Shown one piece after another: positions 1 to 8,957 of a stretch of 64,000 nt of DNA. The notes beneath the pieces are model-generated. The model was not told the DNA's origin, made no database searches, and saw nothing but the letters and a program-made list of their open reading frames with translations. The DNA is from Amycolatopsis albispora (GTDB taxonomy: Bacteria > Actinomycetota > Actinomycetes > Mycobacteriales > Pseudonocardiaceae), in contig NZ_CP015163.1 of NCBI RefSeq assembly GCF_003312875.1, forward strand, positions 7,440,001 through 7,504,000, in the 5' to 3' direction. The position numbers and the translations under genes were made by a program. How positions within the stretch are numbered: position 1 is the stretch's first letter; each line of letters opens with the position of its first letter.

Positions 1-684
<684 letters not shown>

Positions 685-685
<1 letters not shown>

Positions 686-1662
686 CAGTCCACCGTCACG
701 TAGTCGGGACCGCTGTAGTGGCCGTCGAGCTGGGTGCGGCGCTGCAGCAGGAGGTCGTTGAGCAGGCTGGAGGCGCCGAACCGGAACAGGTGCGGGTCGA
801 GCCACGGCGGCCCGGCGACCTCGTGCACGGCGACCAGGTACTTGATCGCGTCCTTGGTGGTGCGGATGCCGCCGGCCGGCTTGACCCCGCGCAGCTCGCC
901 GGTGACCTGGTGCCAGTCGTGCACGGCCTGCAGCATCACGTGGGTGACCGGCAGGGTGGCCGCGGGGGAGACCTTGCCGGTGGAGGTCTTGATGAAGTCG
1001 CCACCGGCGAGCAGCGCCAGCCAGGACGCGCGGCGCACGTTGTCGTAGGTGGCCAGTTCGCCGGTCTCCAGGATCACCTTCAGGTGGGCCTGGCCGCACG
1101 CGGCCTTGATCGCCTGGATCTCCTCGAACACCTGGCCGTAGCGGCCTTCCAGAAAGGCACCGCGGTCGATCACCATGTCGACCTCGGAGGCACCGGCGTC
1201 CACGGCCAGCTTGACGTCGGCGAGCTTGATCTCGCGGCTGGAGCGGCCGGACGGGAAGGCGGTGGCCACGCTGGCCACGCCGATGCCGGTGCCGTCCAGC
1301 GCCTCGACCGCGGTGGCGACCAGGTCCGGGTACACGCAGACGGCGGCCACGCGCGGGGTGTCCGGGTGCTCGGGGTCGGGCAGCTTGGCCTTGGCGGCCA
1401 GCGCGCGCACCTTGCCGCGGGTGTCGGCGCCCTCCAGCGTGGTCAGGTCGACCATCGAGATGGCGGTGTCGATGGCCCAGCGCTTGGCGGCCTTCTTGAT
1501 GCTGCGGGTGCCGAGCCCGGCCGCGCGCTGCTCGACGCCGACCTGGTCGACACCCGGCAGCCCGTGCAGGAACCGGCGCAGGCTCGTCTCGTCGCGCGTG
1601 GCGTCGGCGAGCCGCTCTGGCAGCGGCGACGGGGTGTCCGTCGCCGTTGACGTAACTGTCAT
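685..1662 (-). CDS. deoC: Deoxyribose-phosphate aldolase
   Basis: Class I aldolase that cleaves 2-deoxyribose-5-phosphate to glyceraldehyde-3-phosphate and acetaldehyde in cytosolic deoxynucleoside catabolism. The 325-residue protein has the Schiff-base lysine in GGDFIKTSTGK (K225), the second catalytic lysine in VKPAGGIR (K261) and the conserved Asp in EVDMVID (D162). It is longer than the roughly 220-residue short DeoC type and belongs to the longer form with an N-terminal extension. The ATG at 1662 has a TAGACT box ending 6 nt upstream, so the message is probably leaderless. It overlaps the downstream aldehyde dehydrogenase by one base, consistent with a two-gene operon for deoxyribose use. 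Confidence 0.95.
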
Positions 1663-1668
1663 GCCGCG

Positions 1669-1674
1669 AGTCTA
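1669..1674 (-). promoter_or_regulatory. -10 box of a probable leaderless deoC promoter
   Basis: TAGACT on the minus strand is separated by exactly 6 nt from the deoC ATG. No ribosome-binding site lies between, so transcription probably starts at or next to the start codon. Confidence 0.6.
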
Positions 1675-1710
1675 GGTGACGGCGATCCGGAAAATTTCAG
1701 GTTAGTGCCT

Positions 1711-1737
1711 CGATCGTAATACGGCGTATTACGATCG
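1711..1737. promoter_or_regulatory. 27-bp near-perfect palindrome, probable operator
   Basis: Two perfect 13-nt arms (CGATCGTAATACG and its reverse complement) flank one central base. The site is AT-rich for this genome and lies in the 105-bp gap between divergent deoC (start 1662) and the ribbon-helix-helix gene (start 1768). It ends 30 bp before the latter ATG. Size and symmetry suit a dimeric or tetrameric repressor. Autoregulation by the neighbouring protein is the simplest inference, and control of deoC is also possible. Confidence 0.6.
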
Positions 1738-1767
1738 GCATAGGCGTCTGAAAAACCAGGAGGCACG

Positions 1768-2109
1768 ATGCCGGACGACTTCCCCACCCAGCGGCTGAAG
1801 GCGGCGGCGCGCCGGGCCGAGGAGGAGATCGAGGCGTTCGCGCGACGCCCGGTGGAGGAGCCGTCGCGGGGCCCGAGCGAGGTCTACAGCGTCCGCCTGC
1901 CGGTCGAGCGGATCGAGGAACTGCGGGCGCTGGCGGACCGGCGCGGGGTGGCGCCGACCGCGCTCATCCGCAACTGGGTGCTCGCGCAACTGGACGCCGC
2001 GTACGCCGGTAGTGCGCGCACCAGGCAGTGGGAGCGGGAACTCCGCGAGACCACCGACAAGCTGCGCGAACTGCTGGACGAGCGGCCGTGGGTGCCGGTC
2101 AGGGAGTGA
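1768..2109 (+). CDS. Ribbon-helix-helix (CopG/Arc-like) DNA-binding protein
   Basis: 113 residues. Residues about 40-77 (YSVRLPVERIEEL, then a helix, GVAPTALIRNWVLAQL) fit a ribbon-helix-helix fold: a short beta strand followed by two amphipathic helices. A charged N-terminal helix and a C-terminal helical tail surround it. The start is set by AGGAGG about 5 nt before the ATG. RHH proteins bind DNA as dimers and often autoregulate; the strong palindrome at 1711-1737 is the obvious candidate site. No toxin-like partner is adjacent, so a toxin-antitoxin role is not supported. The last 11 bp overlap the convergent DUF1707 gene. Confidence 0.7.
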   Translation: MPDDFPTQRLKAAARRAEEEIEAFARRPVEEPSRGPSEVYSVRLPVERIEELRALADRRGVAPTALIRNWVLAQLDAAYAGSARTRQWERELRETTDKLRELLDERPWVPVRE

Positions 2110-2755
2110 TCTGCTTCGCCTGGCTCGGGGCCTGACGCGGCTTGCGGACCACGGTCACCGCGCCCCAGAAAGCGAAGCCGGACACCTTGAGCACCGGGGC
2201 GTCCGCCGGGGCCTGCTGCACGTCACCGCGGTCCTGGCTCTCGAAGGCGCCCATGAAGCCGATGCCGGTGACGTCGAGAATGATGTCGTCGGGCACCACG
2301 ATGTCGATGCCCGCCATGATCGCGACCGCGTTGATCGTGGTGTGCTGCTCGGCGAACCGCGCGTGCATCAGGTTGATCTCGACGCCGCCCCAGAAGGCGA
2401 AGCTGTTGTGGGTGGCCGGGATGACCCAGCTGCCCTTGCGCTCGGTCCCGGACATCACCGCCACCGAACTGGCCGAGCCGGGCCGCCCGCCGACCAGGTT
2501 GTGCGGGCTCGACACGGCCCGCGACGGCGTCTGCACCACGGCCGCCGGATTGCCCTCCACCGGGAGGTCGATGGTCACCGGGCGCAGATCCGCGGCGGTC
2601 TTGGCGGCGTAGACCGTGGACAGCCGCTCCTCCAGCTCCTCCACGGTGATCCGGCCCTCGCTCATCGCCTGGTGCAGGATCTGCGCGACCCGCTCACGAT
2701 CGGCGTCGGACACCCGCATCTGCGACGGTTCGGGAAGGCCAGGGTGCTCACTCAC
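2099..2755 (-). CDS. DUF1707 (SHOCT-like) domain protein with LiaF-like C-terminal domain
   Basis: 218 residues. The N-terminus (residues about 10-62, MRVSDADRERVAQILHQAM onward) is a DUF1707 domain, a small helical domain common in actinobacteria. The C-terminal 110 residues contain two similar units with the repeated phrases FAFWGGVEINL and FAFWGAVTVV, resembling the beta-rich C-terminal domain of LiaF/YvqF cell-envelope stress proteins. No transmembrane segment is evident, so it is probably cytosolic or peripheral. The start is GTG at 2755 with TAGGCT 7 nt upstream and no ribosome-binding site. The molecular function is unknown; a link to envelope stress is inference from the LiaF-like fold. 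Confidence 0.75.
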   Translation of the reverse strand: MSEHPGLPEPSQMRVSDADRERVAQILHQAMSEGRITVEELEERLSTVYAAKTAADLRPVTIDLPVEGNPAAVVQTPSRAVSSPHNLVGGRPGSASSVAVMSGTERKGSWVIPATHNSFAFWGGVEINLMHARFAEQHTTINAVAIMAGIDIVVPDDIILDVTGIGFMGAFESQDRGDVQQAPADAPVLKVSGFAFWGAVTVVRKPRQAPSQAKQITP

Positions 2756-2762
2756 GGCAGGC

Positions 2763-2768
2763 AGCCTA
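2763..2768 (-). promoter_or_regulatory. -10 box of a probable leaderless DUF1707 gene promoter
   Basis: TAGGCT on the minus strand, 7 nt before the GTG at 2755. It supports GTG as the true start. Confidence 0.55.
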
Positions 2769-2794
2769 GCGCTCCCGGGTGGCGCCCGCGTCGG

Positions 2795-4030
2795 TCATTC
2801 GTACGACAGGCGGGGGCCATCGGTCCCCGGCCATTCCGGCCGGTTGTCCTCACCGTGTCCGGCTGAGTCCACTGTGTCATCAAGCCTGCCTTGAGCAGGT
2901 GTTTCCGCCTCAGCGGCTTCTTCTTCGGGCACGGCATCGGCCGGGTCGGGCACATCGACGCCGAAGTCCTTCCGTATCTGGATCGCGGCCTCCCGCATCC
3001 CGGTGGCTTCGGCCGTTGACGCCAGCCGGTAGGCAAGCAGGTCCCAGGTCGGGTTGCCGGGAGCGAGCCCGATCTCGGTCATCCACATTTCGAGGTGTCG
3101 TGTTGGTTGCACGGTGGCGCCTGCCGGGGCGAGCGCCGGATCCAAGGAGAGCCAAGCTCCCTGACGCCCGTTCGGCTCGGCGTGCTCGGCCGAGGCGTGT
3201 TCGGTGACGTCTCCGGTGAGGTTTTCGGTGACGAACTGCCGGAACAGGGGCGGGATCTCGGTGTTGTTCGCCGCCGCGGAGAGCTGGGCGAGCTTGCCGA
3301 TGAGATCAACTGTTTCCTGGATGGCCGTTTCCTGCTTCGACAACCACCAGACCACGGCGCTGCCGGTGTCCTTGAGCACGTCCTCCCCGAGGTACTGGCG
3401 CTTGTTCCGCTCGTAGTCCCGCTCGTGTTCCCAGACCGCCCGGCTCTTGCGCACTTCGGCGAGCGATTGGAGCCGTGCCTCGTCGTCCGGCATCAGCGTC
3501 ACCTTCACGCTGTTCGCGGACGCCTCGAGCAGGTTGTCGCGGTCGGGGCGGGCGACGCCCAGCAGACCACTCAGCCGGTGTTCCAGCAGGGTGGTGTCCT
3601 GCGGTTGCATCCGCGCCGCCTCAGCCTGCGCTTGCTGGACGATCAGGCTGCACGCCAGTCCGGCCGGGTTGGCATGCGGCCTCGGCGGTGTGTTCGGGGA
3701 GAACCGCCACCACACCTTGGCGGAGAAGACAAAGCGGTAGTCGGAAAGGGCGCTGGGAAGATAGGTCGGGTTGATCATCACCTCCTCGTACCCCGATGGT
3801 TCGGGAGGAGGTTCGGGTACCTGGAACCGGTCCAGCCGAGCGTCCCTGGCCTCCTCCTGGCGGATCCGGTCCACGATCGAGGTGCGGACGATCAGCACCA
3901 CCCCGAGCGAGAGCACCACGAGCAGCGACCAGAGCCATACCGGCCAGTCCAGGCTCAGCCCGACGGCAACCGGGACGAACACGGCGAAGAAACCCAGGAC
4001 GATCAGAAGTGTCTTGTCGCGCTGGTTCAT
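2795..4030 (-). CDS. Membrane-anchored protein of the TIR-NTPase operon
   Basis: 411 residues. Two closely spaced hydrophobic segments (about residues 8-25 and 28-48) form an N-terminal hairpin anchor. A cytosolic region of about 300 residues follows, then an acidic disordered tail. The middle contains DYRFVFSAKVWWR, a long Ala/Gln-rich helix and KSRAVWEHERDYERNKRQYL, which faintly resembles SPFH/band-7 proteins; I cannot confirm this. The ATG overlaps the NTPase stop by 4 bp (ATGA), so it is the last gene of a coupled operon with the TIR protein and NTPase. It could be the membrane effector or a docking platform for that system. No enzymatic motif is visible. Confidence 0.6.
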   Translation of the reverse strand: MNQRDKTLLIVLGFFAVFVPVAVGLSLDWPVWLWSLLVVLSLGVVLIVRTSIVDRIRQEEARDARLDRFQVPEPPPEPSGYEEVMINPTYLPSALSDYRFVFSAKVWWRFSPNTPPRPHANPAGLACSLIVQQAQAEAARMQPQDTTLLEHRLSGLLGVARPDRDNLLEASANSVKVTLMPDDEARLQSLAEVRKSRAVWEHERDYERNKRQYLGEDVLKDTGSAVVWWLSKQETAIQETVDLIGKLAQLSAAANNTEIPPLFRQFVTENLTGDVTEHASAEHAEPNGRQGAWLSLDPALAPAGATVQPTRHLEMWMTEIGLAPGNPTWDLLAYRLASTAEATGMREAAIQIRKDFGVDVPDPADAVPEEEAAEAETPAQGRLDDTVDSAGHGEDNRPEWPGTDGPRLSYE

Positions 4031-5970
4031 TTCACTGCTCCTGTCGGATATTCCGCGGTGGGATTGAAGTTCTGCGCTCGATCGATCTGCTCGACGAACC
4101 GGGTGTACGTGGCGACGGCCGATCGGCGGTCCGGCTGCTGTTCACGAACCCAGTCACGGGCCAGCACGAACAACCTGGAGCTTCCGCCGTCCACCCTGGT
4201 CGCCGCGCACGCGAGGACATCGGTCAACCGGGCGCCGATGTCGTCCGGGCCGGCGGCGCGGAGCCAGGCGCGGGCGTAGTCCGGCCAGTCGCGGGGGTGG
4301 CGGCGGGTAAGGACGTCCGCCCACAGCGAGGTCAGTTCACCGGCGATCCCGCGATCGGCGATGAATGGCTGCGTTCGCTGGTCGTCGCGGACCAGCAGGC
4401 GCGGATCGGCGACTTGGAGAAAGATGACGAAATCCCGGCCCCAGCGCTTCTCGACGGGGTAGTGGCGCAAACGCGCCAGCAGCCTTCGGAACAGTCTTCC
4501 GTCCGCTTCGCACAGCAGGATGAGCGCGTTGCGGGCGGCCTGGAAGACGTTCTCGTTCCGGTGGGTCCTGGCCAGCCGGTGGATGCGGACCAAGGCCTGC
4601 TCGGGATAGTGGGTGGCGATCTTTTCCAGGCAGAGCGGGATCAGCAGCTGCGCCAGTGAGTCAGGAAGCGTCGCCTTGCCAGTCCAGTCGTAGATCTGCT
4701 GGCGGGCCCGGCGAGCCCACCGCTCGTCGGTCAGGCCGGGCTGCAGCAGTGCGGCGACGGGAGCGGGGTCAGGCAGCGTCGTGGACCAGCTTTCCGCCAA
4801 CCGCGTCACGTCGCCGGCACGGTCGGTACGCAAGCACTGGAGGGCCAGCTTGTGCGCCACGGCCGCCTGGTCGGCAGGCGGTATCGACGAACGCACGAGT
4901 TCGTCGGCCCAGCCGGTCAGCTTCGTGCGGAGGTCCGGGTAATTGTCCCAGAAGAAGCGGAGAACGGCGTCGTCCTTGGCCAGATCCTTGAACCTGACCG
5001 AACGATCGTCCGACAGCTCGGCGCGGACTTCCTCCAGCCGATGCCCGAACGCGGTTCTGGCGAGCAGGGGCTCGTCCGGTTCCGGATGTTCCGTGCGGCG
5101 GAGTATTCCGGCGGTCGCGCGATGCACGACGTCGGCATGACTGCCGTGCAGCATGGCCACGGCCAGCAGGGTGGCTCGCGCGGTTCCGTCAGCCTCCTTC
5201 ACCGCTGCCGCGACATCCTGATCGCGTCTCAGCCAGGTGTCTATTGCGGCGGTGAGCCAATAGGTGAAGTCCTTTTCCAGGCTACGTTCGCGTGCCTGCT
5301 TGACCAAGCCGACGAGCGTTGCCAGCTGTTCCAACGAATCGCCGTCGAGTTTCTGACGGACGCCAGGCCGCACTTCCTCGGTACAGCCGCGGATTCCCTC
5401 TGCCCTCAAATGCTTGACCAGGGCAGTCGGCCCGTCGGGCCGGCCGATCTCGACGACGAATCCCCGCAGTTCCGGTACCAGCGTTTGCACCGGAACGTCC
5501 GGCAGGACCACCACGAGGTGGGCTCGGCGATCCGCGATCGTAGGCATCATCGAAACGATGAGCTGCTGCGCGCCGGCGAAGGCGGACTGATCGCTCGCGG
5601 TCAGGTCGAGCAGGAAGCGATCACCGGCCTCCACCTGGTCATCGTCGAGAAGGGCCTCCCCTTCTTCGGCCCGGTCCGGCAGTTCCCGGAAAACAGCTCG
5701 CCTGTTCAGGCCGTAGAGCAGCATTTTCGCCGCGCTCTGCCGTCCGCTGCCGGGCTTGCCATGCAGGAGCACGGTCCCCGGCCGTTCGACAGCACGCTGA
5801 GCTTCCGGATACCCGACTGGGTAGGTGTACCGCTGGAAGAGCCACCGGAGGTAATCGCGAGCTGCCTGCCGGTGGTTTCGGGCGGGGCGTTGCCCAGCGA
5901 AGCCGTGGAACACAAAGTGCTGGTTGACCGTAGGGGCGACGGCGGGCGACCCAGCGGTTGAGCCGGTCAT
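4027..5970 (-). CDS. Large P-loop-like NTPase (STAND-type architecture) with degenerate Walker A
   Basis: 647 residues. Residues 70-80 read HGKPGSGRQSA at the position of a Walker A loop, but the invariant Lys is Arg (R77) and the following Ser/Thr is Gln. A hydrophobic strand ending in Asp (HLVVVLPD, near residue 158) may be Walker B. The C-terminal 400 residues are alpha-helical and Arg/Leu-rich, as in the sensor regions of STAND/NLR-like proteins. The first 35 residues include VNQHFVFHGFAGQ, an unusual short motif resembling the adaptor tails of bacterial signalling NTPases. It overlaps the TIR gene upstream and the membrane-protein gene downstream by 4 bp each. The role is inferred to be sensing and oligomerisation in a defence-like system. 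Confidence 0.6.
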   Translation of the reverse strand: MTGSTAGSPAVAPTVNQHFVFHGFAGQRPARNHRQAARDYLRWLFQRYTYPVGYPEAQRAVERPGTVLLHGKPGSGRQSAAKMLLYGLNRRAVFRELPDRAEEGEALLDDDQVEAGDRFLLDLTASDQSAFAGAQQLIVSMMPTIADRRAHLVVVLPDVPVQTLVPELRGFVVEIGRPDGPTALVKHLRAEGIRGCTEEVRPGVRQKLDGDSLEQLATLVGLVKQARERSLEKDFTYWLTAAIDTWLRRDQDVAAAVKEADGTARATLLAVAMLHGSHADVVHRATAGILRRTEHPEPDEPLLARTAFGHRLEEVRAELSDDRSVRFKDLAKDDAVLRFFWDNYPDLRTKLTGWADELVRSSIPPADQAAVAHKLALQCLRTDRAGDVTRLAESWSTTLPDPAPVAALLQPGLTDERWARRARQQIYDWTGKATLPDSLAQLLIPLCLEKIATHYPEQALVRIHRLARTHRNENVFQAARNALILLCEADGRLFRRLLARLRHYPVEKRWGRDFVIFLQVADPRLLVRDDQRTQPFIADRGIAGELTSLWADVLTRRHPRDWPDYARAWLRAAGPDDIGARLTDVLACAATRVDGGSSRLFVLARDWVREQQPDRRSAVATYTRFVEQIDRAQNFNPTAEYPTGAVK

Positions 5971-6647
5971 CGGTCATGGCCGCGATCGCGGCGTTCACCG
6001 AACTGCTGATGGACATCACCAGCCACCTTGCCGACAACACCATCGCCGAAGGTATGGGAACCGACGAACGCGCCGTCGCCGCCGATGTTCACCGAACCGA
6101 CGCTGCCGATCCCGCTGACGGTAGGTGACTGGTTCCGCGCTTCACGCGGGGCTTCGGGCTCCGGTGGCTGCGTCCGGTCCACCAGGCCGGGTACGAGGTC
6201 GGCGACATCCGCCGCGATCTTGTCCAGGCAGGTCGCCGAATCGCGGGTGTCGAAGATCCGGCTCTGGCAGCGGGCCAGTTGCGCCAGGTCGGCGGGCAGG
6301 TCGGCCTCACGGAGCCGCTCGCTCCTGCGTCCGACGAGCACAGGGATGACGTGGACGCCGTAAGCGAAGGCGGTGACGATTTCGCGGCGGGTCCAGTCCG
6401 CCTCGTCGTCGATCGCCCGCTTGCCCTGGCTGTCCGCCGCGAGCCAGTTCGCGCCGATCACCGCCAGCAGCACGGTGCTCCGCCGGACCGCGGGGAGCAA
6501 CTGCTCGGTGAAGTCCTCACCGGCCTTGATCGACCGGCTCGCGTAGAACACGTGTTCATCGCCGAAGCGGCGGCGCAGGTCGTCTTGGATGTGGTTGGCA
6601 GCGGCTGCTTCGTCCTGCGTTCGATAGTTGACAAAGATTTCGGGCAC
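5967..6647 (-). CDS. TIR-domain protein with Gly/Val-rich C-terminal motif
   Basis: 226 residues. Residues 1-150 form a TIR domain: strand A with box-1-like IFVNYRT, the SRSIKAGEDF segment, VLLAVIGANWL, and W85-T-R-R-E89, where E89 matches the catalytic Glu of NAD-cleaving TIR domains. After a Pro/Glu linker (about 158-175) the tail at 178-217 is Gly/Val-rich with short repeats such as VNIGGDGAFVG and VVGKVAGDVHQQFG, resembling RHIM-like bacterial amyloid signalling motifs. The likely GTG start has a purine-rich stretch about 12 nt upstream. It is first in the coupled TIR-NTPase-membrane operon, 36 nt after the XRE regulator gene. NADase activity is inferred, not shown. Confidence 0.8.
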   Translation of the reverse strand: MPEIFVNYRTQDEAAAANHIQDDLRRRFGDEHVFYASRSIKAGEDFTEQLLPAVRRSTVLLAVIGANWLAADSQGKRAIDDEADWTRREIVTAFAYGVHVIPVLVGRRSERLREADLPADLAQLARCQSRIFDTRDSATCLDKIAADVADLVPGLVDRTQPPEPEAPREARNQSPTVSGIGSVGSVNIGGDGAFVGSHTFGDGVVGKVAGDVHQQFGERRDRGHDR

Positions 6648-6683
6648 GGTGAATCGATCCCTCCTCCATCGGGTGAACGGGTG

Positions 6684-7967
6684 TCAGGCAGTCGGTGCGT
6701 GCAGTGCGGCGTCGAGATGCGGCGAAACCTCGCGTACCGCCGGGTGGCTGCGGAATCGCGCCAAGGTTCGTCTGAGTCGCTGCACGTCGAGCGTGATGGT
6801 CGCCGAGCTGACCACCTCGATCAGCCCGAGCAGGTCACGGGTCAGGTCGCAGGCGTGGTCGATCTCGTTGGCCGTGGCGTGCGCGAGGGCCCGCCGAACG
6901 CCGTATCGGGCCCGGGTGCGCAGTGCCTCCGCCGGGATGAGGCCGACTTCCCGGTCGAGGACCTCAGCTGCCTCGCCGGCCCGGCCCATGTCGAACATGC
7001 ACCAGCCCAAGGCCATCGCCGCCGGATTGGCCAGGTTCGTGGTGCCCAGCACCGGTCCCGCTGCCGGTTCGGCCCGGTCGAGCAGTTCCTGGGCTTGGTC
7101 GAGGCTGCGCAGGCAGGCGTCGCGGTTACCGGCCAGGGCGTGCCCCTGTGCTTCACGCTGCGCGGCCAGGCCGCGGATCCGGGCTGGTACCGAGAAGGTT
7201 TGTGCGTGCTGGGCCAGCTCGACCGTCTGTTTCGCGTCGTCCCGGTAGAGCGTCACCAGTGCCCGCCGCACCAGCGAGTAGGCCGCGAGATCCCGGTCCC
7301 CTCCGGCGTCCGCCATCTCGACAGCTCGATCGGTCCACCACAGCGCGGCCTTGTCGTCGCCGGACTCCTGCGCCATCCAGCCCGCGTACTCGGCGTACCG
7401 CGCGGCGAGGAGCAGCAGTTCTCCCCGGTTGCGGTCGGCGGCCCGGCTCGCCAGCTGCTGGATCGTGTGGGTCTGCGCTACGAGCGCGGGGAGTACGACA
7501 CCGGGGCTCGCCGTCTGGCCGAGGCGGCGAAACTGGTCGAAATGGGCACGCAGGGCGGCCAGCGCGGTCGCCTCACCGGAAGTGGCGCCCAGCCCCGCTG
7601 TGCCGAGGCCGAACCCGATCGCCGAGCCGACGCCCATCGCCATTGCTTCCCGGCGGCCGATCGGCCGGAACCAGCTCGAACCATCTGCGGAAAGGCTCAT
7701 GATCCACACCTCGCTGTCATCTTGGCTCTCCGGAAGCGGAGTTCCGGGCGACGGTGCGGGCGCGAGAGCAGCGAGCGTGCCGTTGGCGGCCAAGGCGACG
7801 TCGCACAGGCGAGCCAGCTCGGGAGGAGGTGGCTTGCGATTCGTCTCGATCCTGCTCAGATATCCCTTGCTGTAGTGCACCTTGGCGGCCAGCTGGGTCA
7901 GGGAGAGCCCAGCTTCGTTCCGGCGCCGCCGGAGCTCCGTACCGAACAGTCTGCGTTCCTCGGCCAC
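6684..7967 (-). CDS. XRE-family helix-turn-helix regulator with TPR-like C-terminal domain
   Basis: 427 residues from GTG at 7967, which has GGAGG 7 nt upstream. Residues about 4-58 are a canonical XRE helix-turn-helix (RRNEAGLSLTQLAAKVHYSKG, then YLSRIETNRKPP). The remaining 350 residues are Ala/Leu-rich helical hairpins typical of TPR arrays, as in many actinobacterial XRE regulators that sense a peptide or protein. The reading frame is open for another 68 codons upstream but that stretch has no domain. It lies 36 nt upstream of the TIR operon in the same direction, so it may control or be part of it. An inverted repeat at 8078-8090 in its upstream region is a candidate site. Confidence 0.8.
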   Translation of the reverse strand: MAEERRLFGTELRRRRNEAGLSLTQLAAKVHYSKGYLSRIETNRKPPPPELARLCDVALAANGTLAALAPAPSPGTPLPESQDDSEVWIMSLSADGSSWFRPIGRREAMAMGVGSAIGFGLGTAGLGATSGEATALAALRAHFDQFRRLGQTASPGVVLPALVAQTHTIQQLASRAADRNRGELLLLAARYAEYAGWMAQESGDDKAALWWTDRAVEMADAGGDRDLAAYSLVRRALVTLYRDDAKQTVELAQHAQTFSVPARIRGLAAQREAQGHALAGNRDACLRSLDQAQELLDRAEPAAGPVLGTTNLANPAAMALGWCMFDMGRAGEAAEVLDREVGLIPAEALRTRARYGVRRALAHATANEIDHACDLTRDLLGLIEVVSSATITLDVQRLRRTLARFRSHPAVREVSPHLDAALHAPTA

Positions 7968-8274
7968 GTCGACCCCTCCGTTGCCGGTTGCCTCCTCCGG
8001 CCGCACCTGGGCAACGCCTGCTGGGTGCGGTCGCCGGAGACCACGCTGGTCAGTGTGCGCAGAAAGTGCCTGCTTGCCTACGGAAGGTAGTGCGACGGCC
8101 GGTTCGAGTGGAGTGCGCCGGGAAAGGCGAACTCGAATGGACCAAGGACGGACCGGCCACGCGTTGCCCACGAATCCACCCCCATCGATCGCGCTCCGAC
8201 GCTGACTTCGCCGTTGCGATTCTCACCGGGGCGCGGACGGTTTTTGTAGTCGCTCGCGGGGTTTCCTGTTGCCT

Positions 8275-8294
8275 ACCCGCAGGTAACCGCGGGT
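8275..8294. promoter_or_regulatory. Inverted repeat upstream of upp
   Basis: ACCCGC and GCGGGT separated by 8 nt, centred about 40 bp before the upp start and just upstream of its putative -10 box. The position suits an operator, but no regulator is assigned. Confidence 0.35.
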
Positions 8295-8311
8295 GCCGGG
8301 TAGGTGGCGGC

Positions 8312-8317
8312 TACGGT
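8312..8317 (+). promoter_or_regulatory. -10 box of a probable leaderless upp promoter
   Basis: TACGGT lies 7 nt before the ATG at 8325. The 7-nt gap carries no ribosome-binding site. Confidence 0.5.
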
Positions 8318-8324
8318 GTCCACC

Positions 8325-8948
8325 ATGGACGTCCACGTCGTCGACCACCCGCTGGCCAAGGCCCGTCTCTCCACCATGCGGGACGCGCGCACGGACAGCG
8401 CCGCCTTCCGGGCGGCGTTGCACGAGCTGACCATGATGCTGATCTACGAGGCCACCCGCGACGCACCGGTGCGGATCGAGCGCATCCACACCCCGGTCGC
8501 CCGCACCGACGGTTACCGGCTGGCGAACCCGCCGCTGCTGGTGCCGGTCCTGCGTGCCGGGCTCGGCATGGCCGACGAGGCCCACAAGCTGATCCCCGAC
8601 GCCCAGATGGGCTTCGTCGGCCTCGCCCGTGACGAGGAGACGCTGCAGCCGACGCCCTACCTGGAGTCACTGCCGGAATCGCTCGGCGGGCGGCCGGTGA
8701 TGGTGCTCGACCCGATGCTCGCCACCGGCGGTTCGATGGCCTACACGATCCGGCTGCTGACCGACCGCGGCGCCACCGACGTCACCGCGATCTGCGCGCT
8801 GGCCGCGCCGGAGGGCCTCAAACACCTGGAGGACTCCGGCATGCCGGTCCGCGTGGTCACCGCCAGCATCGACGAACGCCTCAACGACTCCGGCTTCATC
8901 GTGCCCGGTCTCGGTGACGCGGGGGATCGCCAGTACGGCGCCGTGTAG
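8325..8948 (+). CDS. upp: Uracil phosphoribosyltransferase
   Basis: Converts uracil plus PRPP to UMP and pyrophosphate in pyrimidine salvage. 207 residues, normal for Upp. The N-terminal [13 protein letters not shown], the [10 protein letters not shown] segment, the PRPP-binding [11 protein letters not shown] and the C-terminal uracil-binding YIVPGLGD-like [13 protein letters not shown] are all present. I prefer ATG 8325 (MDVHVVDHP) over a GTG 21 nt upstream, because homologues begin there and a TACGGT box sits 7 nt before it. It faces a convergent TetR gene whose stop is 9 bp away. The salvage context includes deoC and purine nucleoside phosphorylase elsewhere in the window. Confidence 0.95.
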   Translation: MDVHVVDHPLAKARLSTMRDARTDSAAFRAALHELTMMLIYEATRDAPVRIERIHTPVARTDGYRLANPPLLVPVLRAGLGMADEAHKLIPDAQMGFVGLARDEETLQPTPYLESLPESLGGRPVMVLDPMLATGGSMAYTIRLLTDRGATDVTAICALAAPEGLKHLEDSGMPVRVVTASIDERLNDSGFIVPGLGDAGDRQYGAV

Positions 8949-8957
8949 CGGTATTGC

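Larger units (their letters stand above)
7968..8324. other. Divergent intergenic region between XRE regulator and upp
   Basis: 357 bp without a convincing gene. It must hold the promoters of both divergent genes. The word TTGCCTAC occurs twice, at 8074-8081 and 8269-8276. The first is part of CTAC-GGAAG-GTAG (8078-8090); the second leads into ACCCGC-AGGTAACC-GCGGGT (8275-8294). These inverted repeats are candidate regulator sites. Confidence 0.45.

Noticed and set aside
1768..2109. Toxin-antitoxin pair built on the ribbon-helix-helix protein
   Set aside because: No small toxin-like gene is adjacent; the neighbours are deoC and a convergent DUF1707 gene.
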